64,000 bases of DNA from Carcinoscorpius rotundicauda (Eukaryota; Arthropoda; Merostomata; Xiphosura; Limulidae). The stretch lies in NCBI GenBank assembly GCA_011833715.1, contig CM022395.1:35375191-35439190 (forward strand), given 5' to 3'. Under the pieces are notes generated by a model. That model made no database searches and was not told the DNA's origin. It saw only the letters and a program-made list of their open reading frames with translations. Position 1 is the first letter of the stretch, and every line of letters starts with the position of its first letter. Both the position numbers and the translations under genes were made by a program. This document shows, in pieces, positions 43,661-57,300 of the stretch.

Positions 43661-43753
43661 ATTGTTTGTTTAGAATTAAGCACAAAACTACACAATGGGC
43701 TATCTCTTTCGCGGTTGAGTACGCAGGCGTACCGCTGTGCCACTGAGGGGGGC
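43661..43753 (-). mobile_element. SINE family 2 copy, partly deleted
   Basis: Tail TTTAGAATTAAGCACAAAAC, then AATGGGCTATCTC, and head GCGTACCGCTGTGCCACTGA then GGGGGGC. The B-box middle is missing. Confidence 0.8.
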
Positions 43754-44536
43754 TTTCTTTATCATCCCTCACTGGTTCTATTCCCATTCTAACTTATGCA
43801 AATTGTTTTTTTATGAATTGTTTTTAAAAGGCTTTTACTAATATTAGTATACAATACCTACTAAGTTTTTAAATATTATTTAATAAATGTGGTTCAATAA
43901 ATGCAAATTTACTACAAAATCCTTAAAATTTATTTTACAAAGGCAAAAGATGATAATGATTTATTCTTTATTTCATTTAAACAGTAAATTTTACTGCCAG
44001 CAAATAAAGTACTTAAGTTAGTTATCATAGTGACAGTCATGACATCACTTCAACTTTTCTTGCACTTCATTTCACTTAGGTGTTTCTAGTTCGTTCTCAG
44101 TCAAGGAAGATCCATTTTTCGAAAGCGTTCAGATTATAAGGTTTCATATTTAATTAACTAAGTTACGTCCGATATGGACTTCTGGTTTGTGGTTTTTCTG
44201 GGATGCTAATAGTGGTGTTTAGGATTTAAACATTTTACACTTACTCTACTGATGTTGTGACAGGTGAGAACTGTGTTTATGTTATGTATATGGAAATCTA
44301 TCTAACTGAATTTGCTTTGTTTGGCATTAGCACAGCATTTCGTATTCCATGGCTTTATCTTGTATATTGGCACTACTGATACAGGTTTTAGACATGTGCC
44401 TCATATCTGAACCGGCTAAATAGGTAGGCTGAATTTTATCGATTTATGTGTCATATTAGCTCCAACTTTGCGATACTTGATTATAGCTTTTACACAACTT
44501 TCCGCTGTTCAATGATGGCATGGATTATACTGAAGA
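43754..44536. other. Unassigned stretch
   Basis: Nothing recognised. Confidence 0.4.
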
Positions 44537-44723
44537 ATTAATACATTTAATTCTCTTATGATAAAACTCCATAAAACAGTTATACTCCATGTTATCAAGT
44601 GACACAATTTTTCAGTAAAGAACTCAGAGTTAAGAATTTCACCAATAACAATTAGTTTCACCTGATAACATGGAAAGTAACTGTTTCATGGAGTTTTATC
44701 ATAAGAGAATTAAATGTATTAAT
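44537..44723. repeat. 61-bp inverted repeat (hairpin)
   Basis: The left arm (44537-44597, starting ATTAATACATTTAATTCTCT) and right arm (44663-44723) are complementary at about 57 of 61 positions, around a 65-base loop. It could be the remains of a foldback element or a local inverted duplication. Confidence 0.9.
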
Positions 44724-44774
44724 ATAGTATATTTATTGTAAAGTCAGTTTCTATTTTTTACTATTTTTCCCCCA

Positions 44775-44887
44775 GTTGAGAAAATATTTTACATATTGTT
44801 CGCTCTTCTATGTAAAATATTTTCTCAACCCAAACAAACCGTTTTTGCATATATATTTCTCTACAAGTGGGTTTTCTAGACATCACT
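44775..44887. mobile_element. PLE pseudo-LTR end fragment with 20-bp hairpin
   Basis: Contains TGTTCGCTCTTCTATG, ATTTTCTCAACCCAAAC and CAAGTGGGTTTTCTAGACAT, the same terminal order seen at 35610-35701 in PLE copy 2. Its first part forms a perfect 20-bp inverted repeat (44775-44794 with 44810-44829). No coding part is attached. Confidence 0.75.
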
Positions 44888-45160
44888 GATCATGAAGTAT
44901 TTCTATTTATACATTAAAGCCATCATCAAGGTCAAATGAACAATATACCTAATTTAATAACATAGCTTACCTGTTATTTTAAAAGTAACTGCACAGTATA
45001 TAATGTTGTTGTTGATTTTTATCTATAAAGGACTATTGATAAAAGCATAAATAAACATAATTTCACACAAATTATAAAGCTACTAATTTTTATTTATTTA
45101 CTCATTAACAAAAAAGACATACAATATAACAAAGAACAAAACTGCAATTTTTTCATCACA

Positions 45161-45166
45161 TTTATT
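45161..45166 (-). terminator. ERCC3: Polyadenylation signal candidate for ERCC3
   Basis: AATAAA on the minus strand, about 43 bases after the ERCC3 stop codon. Other AATAAA-like strings lie further downstream, near 45090, so the true site could be either. Confidence 0.45.
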
Positions 45167-45208
45167 TACATACAGAACAGATCGGCTATACAATGAACAC
45201 AACAACAA

Positions 45209-45334
45209 TCATCTACGGAATCTCTTAAACAATGGATGGCGAGCTAATAATCCTTTCCTATCTCCTTTATACTCCACATACACAGCATCATCAGCACCTG
45301 ACAAAGAGCTCATGCTGCCTACACGACGAGTTGA
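45209..45334 (-). CDS. ERCC3: ERCC3 exon k (C-terminus and stop)
   Basis: STRRVGSMSSLSGADDAVYV, EYKGDRKGLLARHPLFKRFR, then a final R and TGA. The serine matching human Ser751, a phosphorylation site that controls repair activity, is kept in SLSGADD. The basic HPLFKRFR end is also conserved. Confidence 0.96.
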   Translation of the reverse strand, partial: STRRVGSMSSLSGADDAVYVEYKGDRKGLLARHPLFKRFRR

Positions 45335-48300
45335 CTGTCAGAGAGAGAAAAATTACCTTTCACTTTGCCTTTCAATTTCTGATGTTTTGAACAATTTAAT
45401 TTTGTTAAATATCACAATTTACATTACGTACTATGTATTGTTATGCTTACTCTTTATTTACAATCACAATGAAATTTAAATCATTTAAAATAACAAGTCC
45501 TTTTGATTTGCTATGTTTACTGCAGGTTTGAATGAATGCTCAGCAGTGTTTTCAACAATTTTTCAGTTTTTCAATTAATCCCAACTAATACAATATAAAA
45601 TCTCATACTAAGCCTAATATGACATTTAAATACAAACTCTACACCTGTTAAAAAGATGTATAAACTCAGGTTGGTTGAAAAAATATGGAATTTATTGCTT
45701 TTTTTTTTTTTTAAATCTGACCAGTCTAAAAATAATGTTTAATAGCATTTTAGGTTCACTCGAGAGCCTGGACATCTTCACTTATAATGTTAAGAACATT
45801 TTGCTTATATGAAGTAATCACAAAATAATGCTAAAAGAAAACTAAAAAAAAAATATTACATGCTGTTGGCTAACTCAACAAAACTATGCTGCAACTTTAA
45901 CACATTTCCCTTTCTTGTATCTAACAATAACTAGATTGTGTGTGTTGAACCTTTAAACCACTTCAACAAAGATTATTTCAACAGCTGAGCAAGCATATCA
46001 GTAATTCCACCTTTTCTTGTAACAAAACACACTGAGCAAAATAAATATTTTTAAATTGATAATAACTTATTCTTGTGTGCAGCTTGTATGCACATTGTTT
46101 AATTTTTTATAAGCACTTTCAACTAAGTTACTAGTAGTTCATTTTAATGAAGATTGTTTTGAATTTTGTACAAAGATAAACAAAGACTATCCGTGCATAT
46201 AATGAAGTCAACAAACTTTATACATATCTGATGTTTTAACAAAAAGTTTTTTCCTATAATTCCTAATGTATAAAATGCACTGTTCTTAATTTCAAAGAAT
46301 AATATACTTACTGGTGCCTCTAGAATATAGAGAGATTACTATAAAGTATGAAACAGCAAGATAGTAGTCAAGGATAAGTTTGTGTGAGAGTTAGAGTTAA
46401 GTCAGAATCTAAGTGATGGTTCCCACATCTGAACATAATGTGTAACATTATGTTTTCAACTTCCTGCAACTTGCATCTAAGAATTTATACACCTAATTTT
46501 CATTCACTGTAAATCTAGGTCTACCCAAAAACTTGGATAAACCAGCATTATGAGCTGAAATATTCTAATAGAATATTACTTTAAAACACATTAATAGAGC
46601 ATGTTATGTATAATTAGATACCTGAGCTCCAGATCTTCCATAAGTTATTTCTCCAGGCACGTGCTCTTCTTCGGCATCTGCGTCTGTAGCTGCAAGAACC
46701 TGTTGTAAAAGCTGAGTCTGTTCTTCTTTTGTCTTGTACATTAAATTCTCCTGATTATTACAGAAACATATATATATGATCAGTGTTAAACAGGTCATAT
46801 TCTCTTCCAGAACCAAAACATTAACAGTCAATATGAAAACAGAAAGCTACAATGCATTATGTTCAGTATAGTTTTCAATGATTTACTCAATTTTTACCTC
46901 ATCCATTCCTGCTAGTTTAGTAATCACTTTATAACAGTAGCCTTGGTTCACCAGGAAACGCTGTCTCTTACGAGCATAGTTCATTTCCATTGTATCCTGA
47001 GACACTAAGGTGTAGAAAAAGGCATTGTATTCCTCGGCAATTGAACCTACAAGTCATATAAAATATCAGATTAAAGTTAAAGATATTATAACAAAAATGT
47101 ATATTTACTAACCATCATGAATGCTCTTACATTATTACAGTTACAAAATGAAGAACAGTTTTAGATTAGGATTGTTAGTGACAGAACTAGTTAACATTTA
47201 CAAAATATTTCAACTTTAATCAAATCTGTTAATGTTCAATCTAACTTAGTTTGCCACAAACTCGTTTGAATTAGTGAATATAAAAGTTTTAACACCAGGA
47301 ATTATTCTACTGGTTCACTTAAGACCATGTGTAAGGAAAAGAAACAATGTTTTAAACAAAGATGGAATTTAAGTTAAATATAAGTTTCAAAGTACAAGAG
47401 AAATTTATAGATGAAAACAAACAAGATGTTAAAAGCAACTAAAAAGCAAACCAGTGTTACAAGTACAGTTGTGAGAGAAATGATGCATTAGTTTACTTGA
47501 ATTGGCAAAGCTTTAAAAGTTTTAAAATTATTATTTTAAAAGCTAATTAAAATAATTACAAGTGTTTGACCTATCAGTCTTAAGCTATTTTTACTTTCAA
47601 GTTCCCACTTTAGCTATTTGCTGTTAAAATTAATTATGGTTTTGAATTTAATCATATACACAGAAAATCAACTTCATGAATAAAGAATAAACTACACAGC
47701 AAACGAGAAAATGCGTCTGAACCAACTGTTCACACACTAGTGTAAACTACACTAGTTTATAATCAATATTTTTTTATAAACTTGGAAGTTTACATGATAC
47801 TTTCTATGTTATTTAATTATTTTGATTTTGTTTATAAAGATGGAGCCAAACAATCATCCTACAGTTTGTGGTACTTCCTAGAATGTTCTGTTACAGCTAG
47901 AAAACACTGTAAATATGGAAGAGACATAGGAAGAATACCAATGCATTATTGCACACTTAATAAATAGTCCAAGCTAAAGATACATTATATTACAGGTGAT
48001 GTTAACAAATAAACCTTTTAAAAAATACTTTTCAGGGAATGATAACAAGGATTGAAGTTATTTTTGGTTTTTGAAAAATTAGCGTATAACTGAGAATAAG
48101 ACCTTTTAAGCCTTTTAAGAAACAGTTCTTCAGTTGATCTTCTTTTAATTATCTAATTTTCTTTGTTTTTTAAAAATATACCAACTTAACAGACTTTCCA
48201 ACTTTATTAATAAGTATGAAAATATATAAAATTATGCATATACAAATTTGATCAATCAAAAGTTATGAGAATTAAAATTATATGAAGCCTCATAACACTT

Positions 48301-51300
48301 TTGAACTACAGTATATTGTGATGACAGAAACATTTCATTTTAAACAGAATGACAACATTATTGTTATATGTTTTCTTTTTAATTTTTTCACTCAGGTTTA
48401 CCAAGCTTCACATAACAGGTAACATTTGTAAGAATTTTATATTTTTTTTTCTAATAACTGTAATGTCATACTTCATAATATTACTCAGGTATTTATAAAA
48501 ATAATTTTAATAATATATTAACAAAATGTTAACATAGTTTAATTTTTTAATTATATTGTTTTATATACCTTCAGTGCTACAAAAGTTTTTAAATACACAT
48601 TTGATTGCACTATAATTCATAAAATTGTATGTGCACATTAAAATTTATGAGAATAAATCATAAATAAAGAATTGATATTGTAATGTCCTCTCTTTTGTAA
48701 GGATGTAAGTGTAAATTGAGATTTATAAATTTTTATATATTTTACACATCTCTGTACAAAAGTTTAAAAATAATTGGGCATTTGAAGTTTTACTGACACT
48801 TACAATACAATTTGTGTCAAAAAACTATTCCAGCCATAAAAATAATTTATATTTAACTGTGTAAAAGGGCTTAAAGTAACATTAACAAAATGAAAGCTAC
48901 CCACAATGTTATCGAAATGTATATTTTTATCTAAAATTTGTATATGAGTAAAATACTTATCAAACTATAGACTTCCAACTAATCAGTCTAATATAAAATA
49001 AACAAACTAAAATTTAAAATACCAAAAAATTTTTTTAAAAAATAAACATTCTGTTTGTTGTTAAACACAAAGTTACCAAATGAATTATCTATGCTATTCC
49101 TACCATAATATAAACATCTGATTTTTAGCATTACACTGTACAACAAAGATTTTGCTTCTTGAACACTGTTGGATGTTCCTTATAGATTTTTGACTGCTGA
49201 TCATGAAAACCACATCCAAATTTGCCCATTGTGTATCATTTCATCGAAACTTCAGTTTTGCCATGTTTTTTCTTATATTTGTGTCAAAAAATTTTCATTT
49301 CTGTAAAAAATCTATGAACAATGTTTTGTGCAGTCTGGGCATGTCCAGGCATGAAATCAGGCCAGGTTGGAAGCTGTTCTGTGGAAGTATGCAGCCTGAG
49401 CATGCTTGGGCAGGCCAGAGCCAACTTGACACTGTCTCAGCAGGCTATAAAAGTGGCTTGCATACACAGATGCTGCTCATTGGATTAATATAGACTTTAT
49501 AGCGTGTACGTATTGTTTCAAAATATACAGTGTTACTGAAGCAATGTTAACTAGTAAGTTACATGTTACAGACGTTTTACAGGATGATTGGCGTCGTCAA
49601 TGTCAAAATACATTATTGCCGGTAAACAGTTAACTATCTATTTCTCAGAGTTCCTACATGACGAAGCAAAGCCAAAACTATATTTGTGCATACCCACCAG
49701 ATACCTGTTACAATAAGCAAAAGCACTTTAGGAAGCAAAAATTTTTTTAAAAATTGTTATGCTGAGCTACTGGGGGCAAAAATAAAAATAAAACATTAAA
49801 CAAAATGTTCTTTTTTGGAAAATTATCTTATAATAACTTGTACTGTATTCTATTATTGTTATTGGTGTTGCTGCTATCTATGTTGTAAAAAAACTATATA
49901 TATATATAAAATCTTGAGTTTTTAAAATGTAACAGTTGGATTCTAGTCAAATCCTAATGCAGGTACCAACAAACTCTCACAACAAACTACTGACTGAAAA
50001 ATTTATATTTTCTAGTAAACTATTTTTGTATTTATAAAATCACTGCACAATATTTAAGATTGAAAGATTCACCTTTCTTTGCTCGCAAAATTCTTCCAAG
50101 TCGCTGAGCTTCCTGTCTTCTAGAGCCACCATGACTTGAGATCTGAATTAGAACATTTGCCTCAGGCAAGTCAAAAGATGTATCAGCCACCTTTGAGACA
50201 AAGATTGTGTTCACTTGAGGGTTGTATTTGAAATTTTGAAGGATTTGCATTCTTTCTCCTTGAGAAGTGGGTCCATAAATGTACGGTCTGAAATTAAAAA
50301 AAAAATAATTCATATTGGAACATTTAATAAGCATATATTATGATGAAAGTTTTTTTTATTACAAACATCAAAATTTAAAATACAGTGAACTATATGTACC
50401 CACTAAAAATAAACAACAAATTCCATAGCTCCTAAATAGAGGAATTAATAATTAATGTATCAAAAGAAAATATAATATAATCTATATCATTAAAAATATT
50501 AAGTTAGTCAAGTACATTGCTGAGCAACAGTTTTGAATATGTCTCATAAGTAAAAATCACATATTAACTTTAGTTCTTCCAAAATTTTATTCAGCTTTCT
50601 GTTCTTCTTTCAGTAGTAGGAACATAAGCTTTCTGTTAAGCTCTAAAGCATATTTATTTTCCATAGAATATTTAATAAGACATCTGAACTTTTCACTGAA
50701 CTTTCAGTAAGTTATAAAAGGTTTATTTCAACACTCAGTAAGTTATAAAACATTTTCATTGCACTTTCAGTAATGTGTGTGTGTGTGTTTATTATAGCAA
50801 AGCCACATCAGGCTATTGGCTGAGTCTACCAAGGGGAATCAGACCCCTGGTTTTAGTACTTCACTGTACTTCAGTAGTGTGTCAGTTTAACTTATGTAAA
50901 TCTGGAGAGTTTAAATACAACAAATTCATTAACACTCAACTTAACCTCAATTAAAAGTGTTTAGACAGCACCAAAAGTGTGTGGGCAACTGAAAACACTT
51001 AGTAAACCCATCAAAAACATATACATTACGAAACATGATACCAACCCAAAACAAAAGTATGTCGTAAACCCAAGCCATGGTATGCAAAATAAAATTAATT
51101 TACTAAACCAAAACATCATTCAATCACATGATTAACATCACCAATGCTTATCTTCTTGCTTTTTATGTTTTTTGAAGCATTAGAACCTTTAACAATTAGA
51201 CTAATAAAGAAAATGTTAATTTTGCAAAATACCTTTCAGTTTGGTTTAGTCAAATGATCTCAAACAATCTTCAGATTATGTTATTTCCACAAGAACGATC

Positions 51301-54300
51301 TATATCTCAAAAAACTTCAATATTTTATAAATATATAGGTGATCAAGATGTGCATCAATAGAATGACTTCTTTGATATCAATGCTATGCTACTTGCCACA
51401 GAGCATTTTCACTAATCCACTTAATTTTAATTTGAACTGTCTTAGTATACAAGCACTATATATGGATGATGCAAAATCATAGCTAATCATGACTAACAGC
51501 AATCAAATGTTAACCACATTAAAACGATTTAAGTATGGTACAACTACCTTGTATTATATTACAAAATTAGTCATGTTTTCCATAGAAAAGATACATTTTA
51601 TGACTGTGAACAAACAATAGCTGATTTTTATGCCAGGTAGAAAATGTTTCACAAATAATTTCAAAGATATATATACACAAGTATACACAATATTTCATCA
51701 GAAACAAACAAACAAACTTTCACTGGAAATTCCAGAGTATAACTTAATTATTACAAACCATACACATCACTCTAAGCTCAATGAAATACATGTTGTCATA
51801 AACTGCTAGTATATCTTAATAATATAACTGACAAACAGTCAGTGGTTAATGCAACAATTTTAAAACTAACGTATCTACAAAATAAATAAAGAGCTCCATA
51901 ATTTTGAAAGCTTTAATGATGATATTTGTTTGTCTTGTGCTACACTAAACAGTTCCACATCTTATGTCATTATTCATGGTTACCAAAAACATTTATTTGT
52001 GTCTAAAATATTACACAAAAATAAGTTAACAGAGTAAACAATTTGATTTAGTGACTTGTTAACTGTGCAGATTTAAGAGGCCTACCTATTTAGTTTGATG
52101 GCATAATGTTTCAGTGCAAAAACATTATCAGAGAAAACAATAATCTTATCATTTCTTCCTTCATGGTAACGAATAAGAAACTGGCAAGAGCGAACTTTGT
52201 TGGGATTCATCACAAAAAGCAGCTAAAAACGAATAAAAATCATGACATAAAAGTTAGCGCAGTAATTCATACATGCTGTGTAATGATTAAGAATGGGAAA
52301 TTTCTTAGTTCCAGCACAACAATAAGTTATGTGCAGTAGCATGCCATAAATAAACTATTTATCAACAAAGGCATAAAAATAGTCTAAGGATCTCCAGCCA
52401 TCAGTATCATGTTTAATAAGTGAGTTCAATGTCCAAAACTTACAGATTTTGAAACACCAGGGCTGTATTTGAAAGTCTGAAATCATAAGACTTAATAAAA
52501 ACCATCCAACATTCTAAAGCAAGTATACACATAGTTTTAATAACAGAGATCTGGTTCTGCAGTGGGTGTAAATTATTGTGATCCTTGTAATACAGTCACT
52601 AACTGTTCCCTCTCAAAGCCACCAGATTGAAAATGTCACTGTAAAACTATAAAGTTTAGTTTACTATGCAGTCTAAATGGCAATTCCAAGAATACGTGAA
52701 TGAAATCAAAGTGAAATATAATACGTCAACCACACTACATCTCCAATATCCAGTGCCAACAAGACCTTTCACTCAGTGTCAAACTTCAACAGGTTGGGTG
52801 GAATACAACAGACATAGCATTGGTGTTGGTACAATATATCAAGTTTTCATGTACAGCTATTATGGTATGAGCCAGATTATGTAAGTGAATTGTAAGGTTA
52901 ACTATGTGCAAATCTGAAAATGCCTAAAGGTCATTTTACCACTAATCTACTTTTAGAATAATCAGGAGTTGTGGGTAGTGCATGCACTTTAAAAGAGATT
53001 ATTCTATTGTTTTTCGAATATTGTGGTTACCTGTTCCAGTCTGATCCAAATATTTTTCTCCTTCAGAACTCTCCTGTTTCTATAGTAATCCTTTCATTTT
53101 TTTGTGATCTGCTGAACTGAGTTTGTATGTAATTCGTTTAATGAAACATTAATTGTTTTCAATGACAAGTTATGAACAGTCTCTTCCTCCATTTCAGTTG
53201 AGTACCAAACTCAAATTAACTCAGGATAACATTTTCTGCTAGTCCTTAAGTTGTTGTAGTTACTATTTTCATCTCTACCTGTTCAGCCTATTCCTTCAAA
53301 ACAATCAGGAATAAAACTCACTTTAACTCAGGATAACATTTTTCTGCCAGTCGTCAAGTTGTTGTAGTTACTGTTCTTATGACTACATGTTCAGTCTCTT
53401 CCAAAAATTAAGTAAGATAAAATTATTCACTTTAACTAAGAATAACATTTTCTGCCAGTCACTGTTCTTACATCTACCTGTTCAGTCTCTTCTTCAAAAT
53501 CAGTCAGGAATAAAACTCACTTAAACTTAGGATAACAGTTTCTCCTGTTCCTTAAATTACAGTAACAATTTTAGCCCTACCTATGAATACCACCCTAGTA
53601 AAATTATTTCACAACATTCCCTGTTTCAATGTTCTGCTTTATACCAAAAGTTAATGAATAACTTGTTCTTTAGATACTCAGTATTATCATTAGTTTAAAA
53701 GCAATTTCTCCACTGCTTTCATTATTCTTAAGTACCTCTCAAATTATTTTGTCAATTATTCACTAAACACAAAATCACATAATCCTTCACACAACTCACT
53801 AGTTTCTTGCTGGCTCTAGATGTAAGATATTCTCGGTAGAATTCTGGTGTCATAGGACACCAAACCTTAAAAGCAACAAAATTATTTTTAGTAAATCACA
53901 TGTCACTCCCCAAACAAACAAGCTGGTAAAATAAATTGAAGAGAAAGCACTTTTGTTTATGAATAAGATTGCAACTATTCCAGAATAGCCTTAACTTATA
54001 ACTAGCACAAATAATCTCAGTGCTATCTTTAACTCAGATTGAGTTATATTTATTACAATGCTCTGGTTATCATAGTGTTTGTAGGATCTATATTTAGGGA
54101 TAAAAGAAAAATATTGTGGTACATCAAATCACCAACTCTCTGGACTTAACTTCTTGGTGATTTGACCTACAATCAAATCAGCTTTGAACAATTTTTAAAA
54201 AATAATTTTTTTATGTTTTTAGTACAAATGTATAAATTCACAGATAAAACCAGTAGATGACTATTTCATTATTAAGCACAAAGTTACACAATGTGTATTA

Positions 54301-57300
54301 TGTTCACCATGGGTATTGAATCTCAGCTTTTAGTGTTTTAAGCCTTGAAAATTACTCCTGAGCCACTGGGAGACCAATAAATTATTAAAATAGAAAGTGA
54401 TAATTACAACAACTTCAAATTATGTTTTCAAACATACACTCAGTAATACATGGATCACCTGTTATTGTGCATTATTACTGAAAAGTTGTTAGTATTACTA
54501 ATAACAAAAATAATGACATAATAAGAAAAATGTTAATACTTGATATCTGAAAAATATTGTCTGTTAAATGTGATAAAAATTTCTTTTATCTTTCATCAAA
54601 GGTAAAACTGTAAAGAGAATCTGTGAATTAAAAGCCTAATTCTGTATAATAATATGAAATAATGAATTAGGTGCAATTTCATAACATTATACACATACAT
54701 AACTTAGGAATACATTAGGGCCTCTATGTCACTGCTTCTCTTTTGAATTTTACCTCTGGTGAAAAATAAAACTTTAACACAAATATATACAATCATTAAA
54801 CAGTTGTACAATACTAAATAATGAAATAAGTGCAATGTCACAACACTATCTACATATCTAAATTAATCTAGCTTACTATATGGTGAGTTAAAATGGACTA
54901 AAACCTCAATAACACTTCCTATCAAATGCTACTAAATTAACTATAACTTATTTATTACCATTATATCCTTTACATAGAGCTCTGACAATAATGAATAAAA
55001 TTAGTGAGTATCATTAACTTTACAAAAAGATATACAATATACTTTCAAAAATGTTTTTATCCATGCTTACAACAAGTTTCTCTTCTGATAATAAGAGTGT
55101 CAAATATAAATGCTATTAACTGCACTGAACATAAAATATAAAAGCTGAAAAAAATTGTAATGATGGAGAAAAATTTAGAATATAAAACAGCATGTTACAT
55201 CAGCATAAAGATAAAATATGCCAAGATATAATACAGGCTGTAGAAAAAATAACACAAAATAAAGTAATAAAATGTCTTATTAAATGCTTTTGCTAACCTC
55301 AGCACACTGCACACGAGCAATGTACCCAGCCTTCTGTAGTTCTAGCCAATTAGCTTCGTACAATTTTGGTCCAATCAAGAAATTAAGATCTTGTATTTTA
55401 TCATCTTCTCGAACCAGAGTAGCTGTTAAGCCAAGCTTACAGTGTGCTTGGACAATGGTCAATACTCTTCGAAACATTTTGGCTGGAATTGTGTGCACTT
55501 CTACAAATAAAAATTTATATATTGAACTAAATAAGAACGGAAGCTTTATATATATATGAAAATATAAATATATTAAGAATTATAAGATTGCTTTTATACA
55601 ATTTAAAATTAACTGTCATACATTATAAATATTACTTATATCAAAATGGCTACATATATACAACAAATAGTTGGTCAAAATAGTTTCACACAAAACTAAA
55701 AGAAACCATCTAAAAGCATTAATCCCCATTCTTGTTCCTTCAGCCAAGCCATAACTTGCTCTGCCTCCCATGATCGTTTCTGAGTATGTGTAATCATAGA
55801 GTAGGTTGTTATACATATTCCACACCCTAAAAGAAAAGAATTAACAAGTATTAGAGGAAATTAACCCTCTCTTATTATTATAATACTACACTTGAACATA
55901 CTGATTGTATACTCTGAGAGTTACTTTAGAGCCTACTTTTAATAAACTGGAACTTACTCCGGAAAAAATAAAAGTTAAAATAATTATCACAAATAATCAC
56001 TTATTAAAATAAACATCTCCAAGCTTCCAACACTCATACACTAAGTAACAACAAAATTATTTTATAAGTTAAGTAGCTCTATGAATTACCCATGGGTTTG
56101 TCTTTGGCATCAGATGTAAAACGACAAATAATGCTGTCATCAGCTGTGGACCACATTTTGAACTGTGAAGTATAAATTAAAACTTCTTGTGAAAAAGATA
56201 GAAGATACAGAAAAATTACACACATACTCCCATTAAAAGATCAGAACATCAAAATGCCTATTTTTATGTAAATTTCATTTCAGTAAATGGTAGATCTTTC
56301 ATCAATCTCATAAAAAGAAACAGTGACATATCCTATAAACTATCATAGCTACAGTTGGCTATTCAGTTTCAAAACTCTTTTTACAATATAGAAAATACCT
56401 GAAAGAAATGCAATAAAACCTTATTATTATTGATTTGAAAACTTGTATTATTTACAGTTATTAATGTTCAATATTAAAATGATTTGATTCCAAATAAAAG
56501 AAAACAAATTATTTCATATGAAAAGATATTTAAAAAAAGTAAAACCTTGAAAACTGATTTAGTTTAAAACAGATTACAAAATTATTTTTTACAAGCCAAT
56601 ATAAGTAATTTTTGAAATCATATTAACCTGTGCTTTCCACTGTTCCACTGAAACGCCAGAATTACACAAAACAAGACATCGTTTTCTTACAGTACAACAA
56701 GCTGTAACACCAACTAACGACTTTCCAGCTCCTAAAACATGAAGTTACGACAAAAAATTACAATCTGTGAAAAAATAATAATAGTGCTCAGTTTAATGTT
56801 ATTCTTTATACAACACGTCATTTTTAAAACTAAAATTATTTCAACTGGTAAATATATATATAAACAAACATATTGCAATGGTTTTGTCATCTTGAAATGT
56901 GTACATGTTCTACACTAGTTCCTGTACACTGAATCCAAAAGTGATATTCATTTTTCCACATCATGTACAGATTTTTCACAAAACACCACATATGCTTTTA
57001 CATATGTGAATCATTTTCACTGAAATTAGGTTGCATTTTGTTATGCTTAAAATGTTGACAATCACTGGCTATATATTTCCCTAGATTAATCATAAAGCGA
57101 GAGCCTTATCAATAACTTTATAACCCACAAGAAACACACTGCTAGTATATAAGTGGTTAACAGGCTGCATGACGTATCATTTCTAGATAGTATTTGTTTG
57201 TCTGTGCTCCTTGACATTATATTTCCTTTTCAATATCATTTATTTGTCACTACGGCAATAAGAGATTGTCTAAATGACCTAAACACATTTTGTTATATTT

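Noticed and set aside
55284..55559. Plus-strand open frame of 91 codons
   Set aside because: Antisense shadow of ERCC3 exon e.
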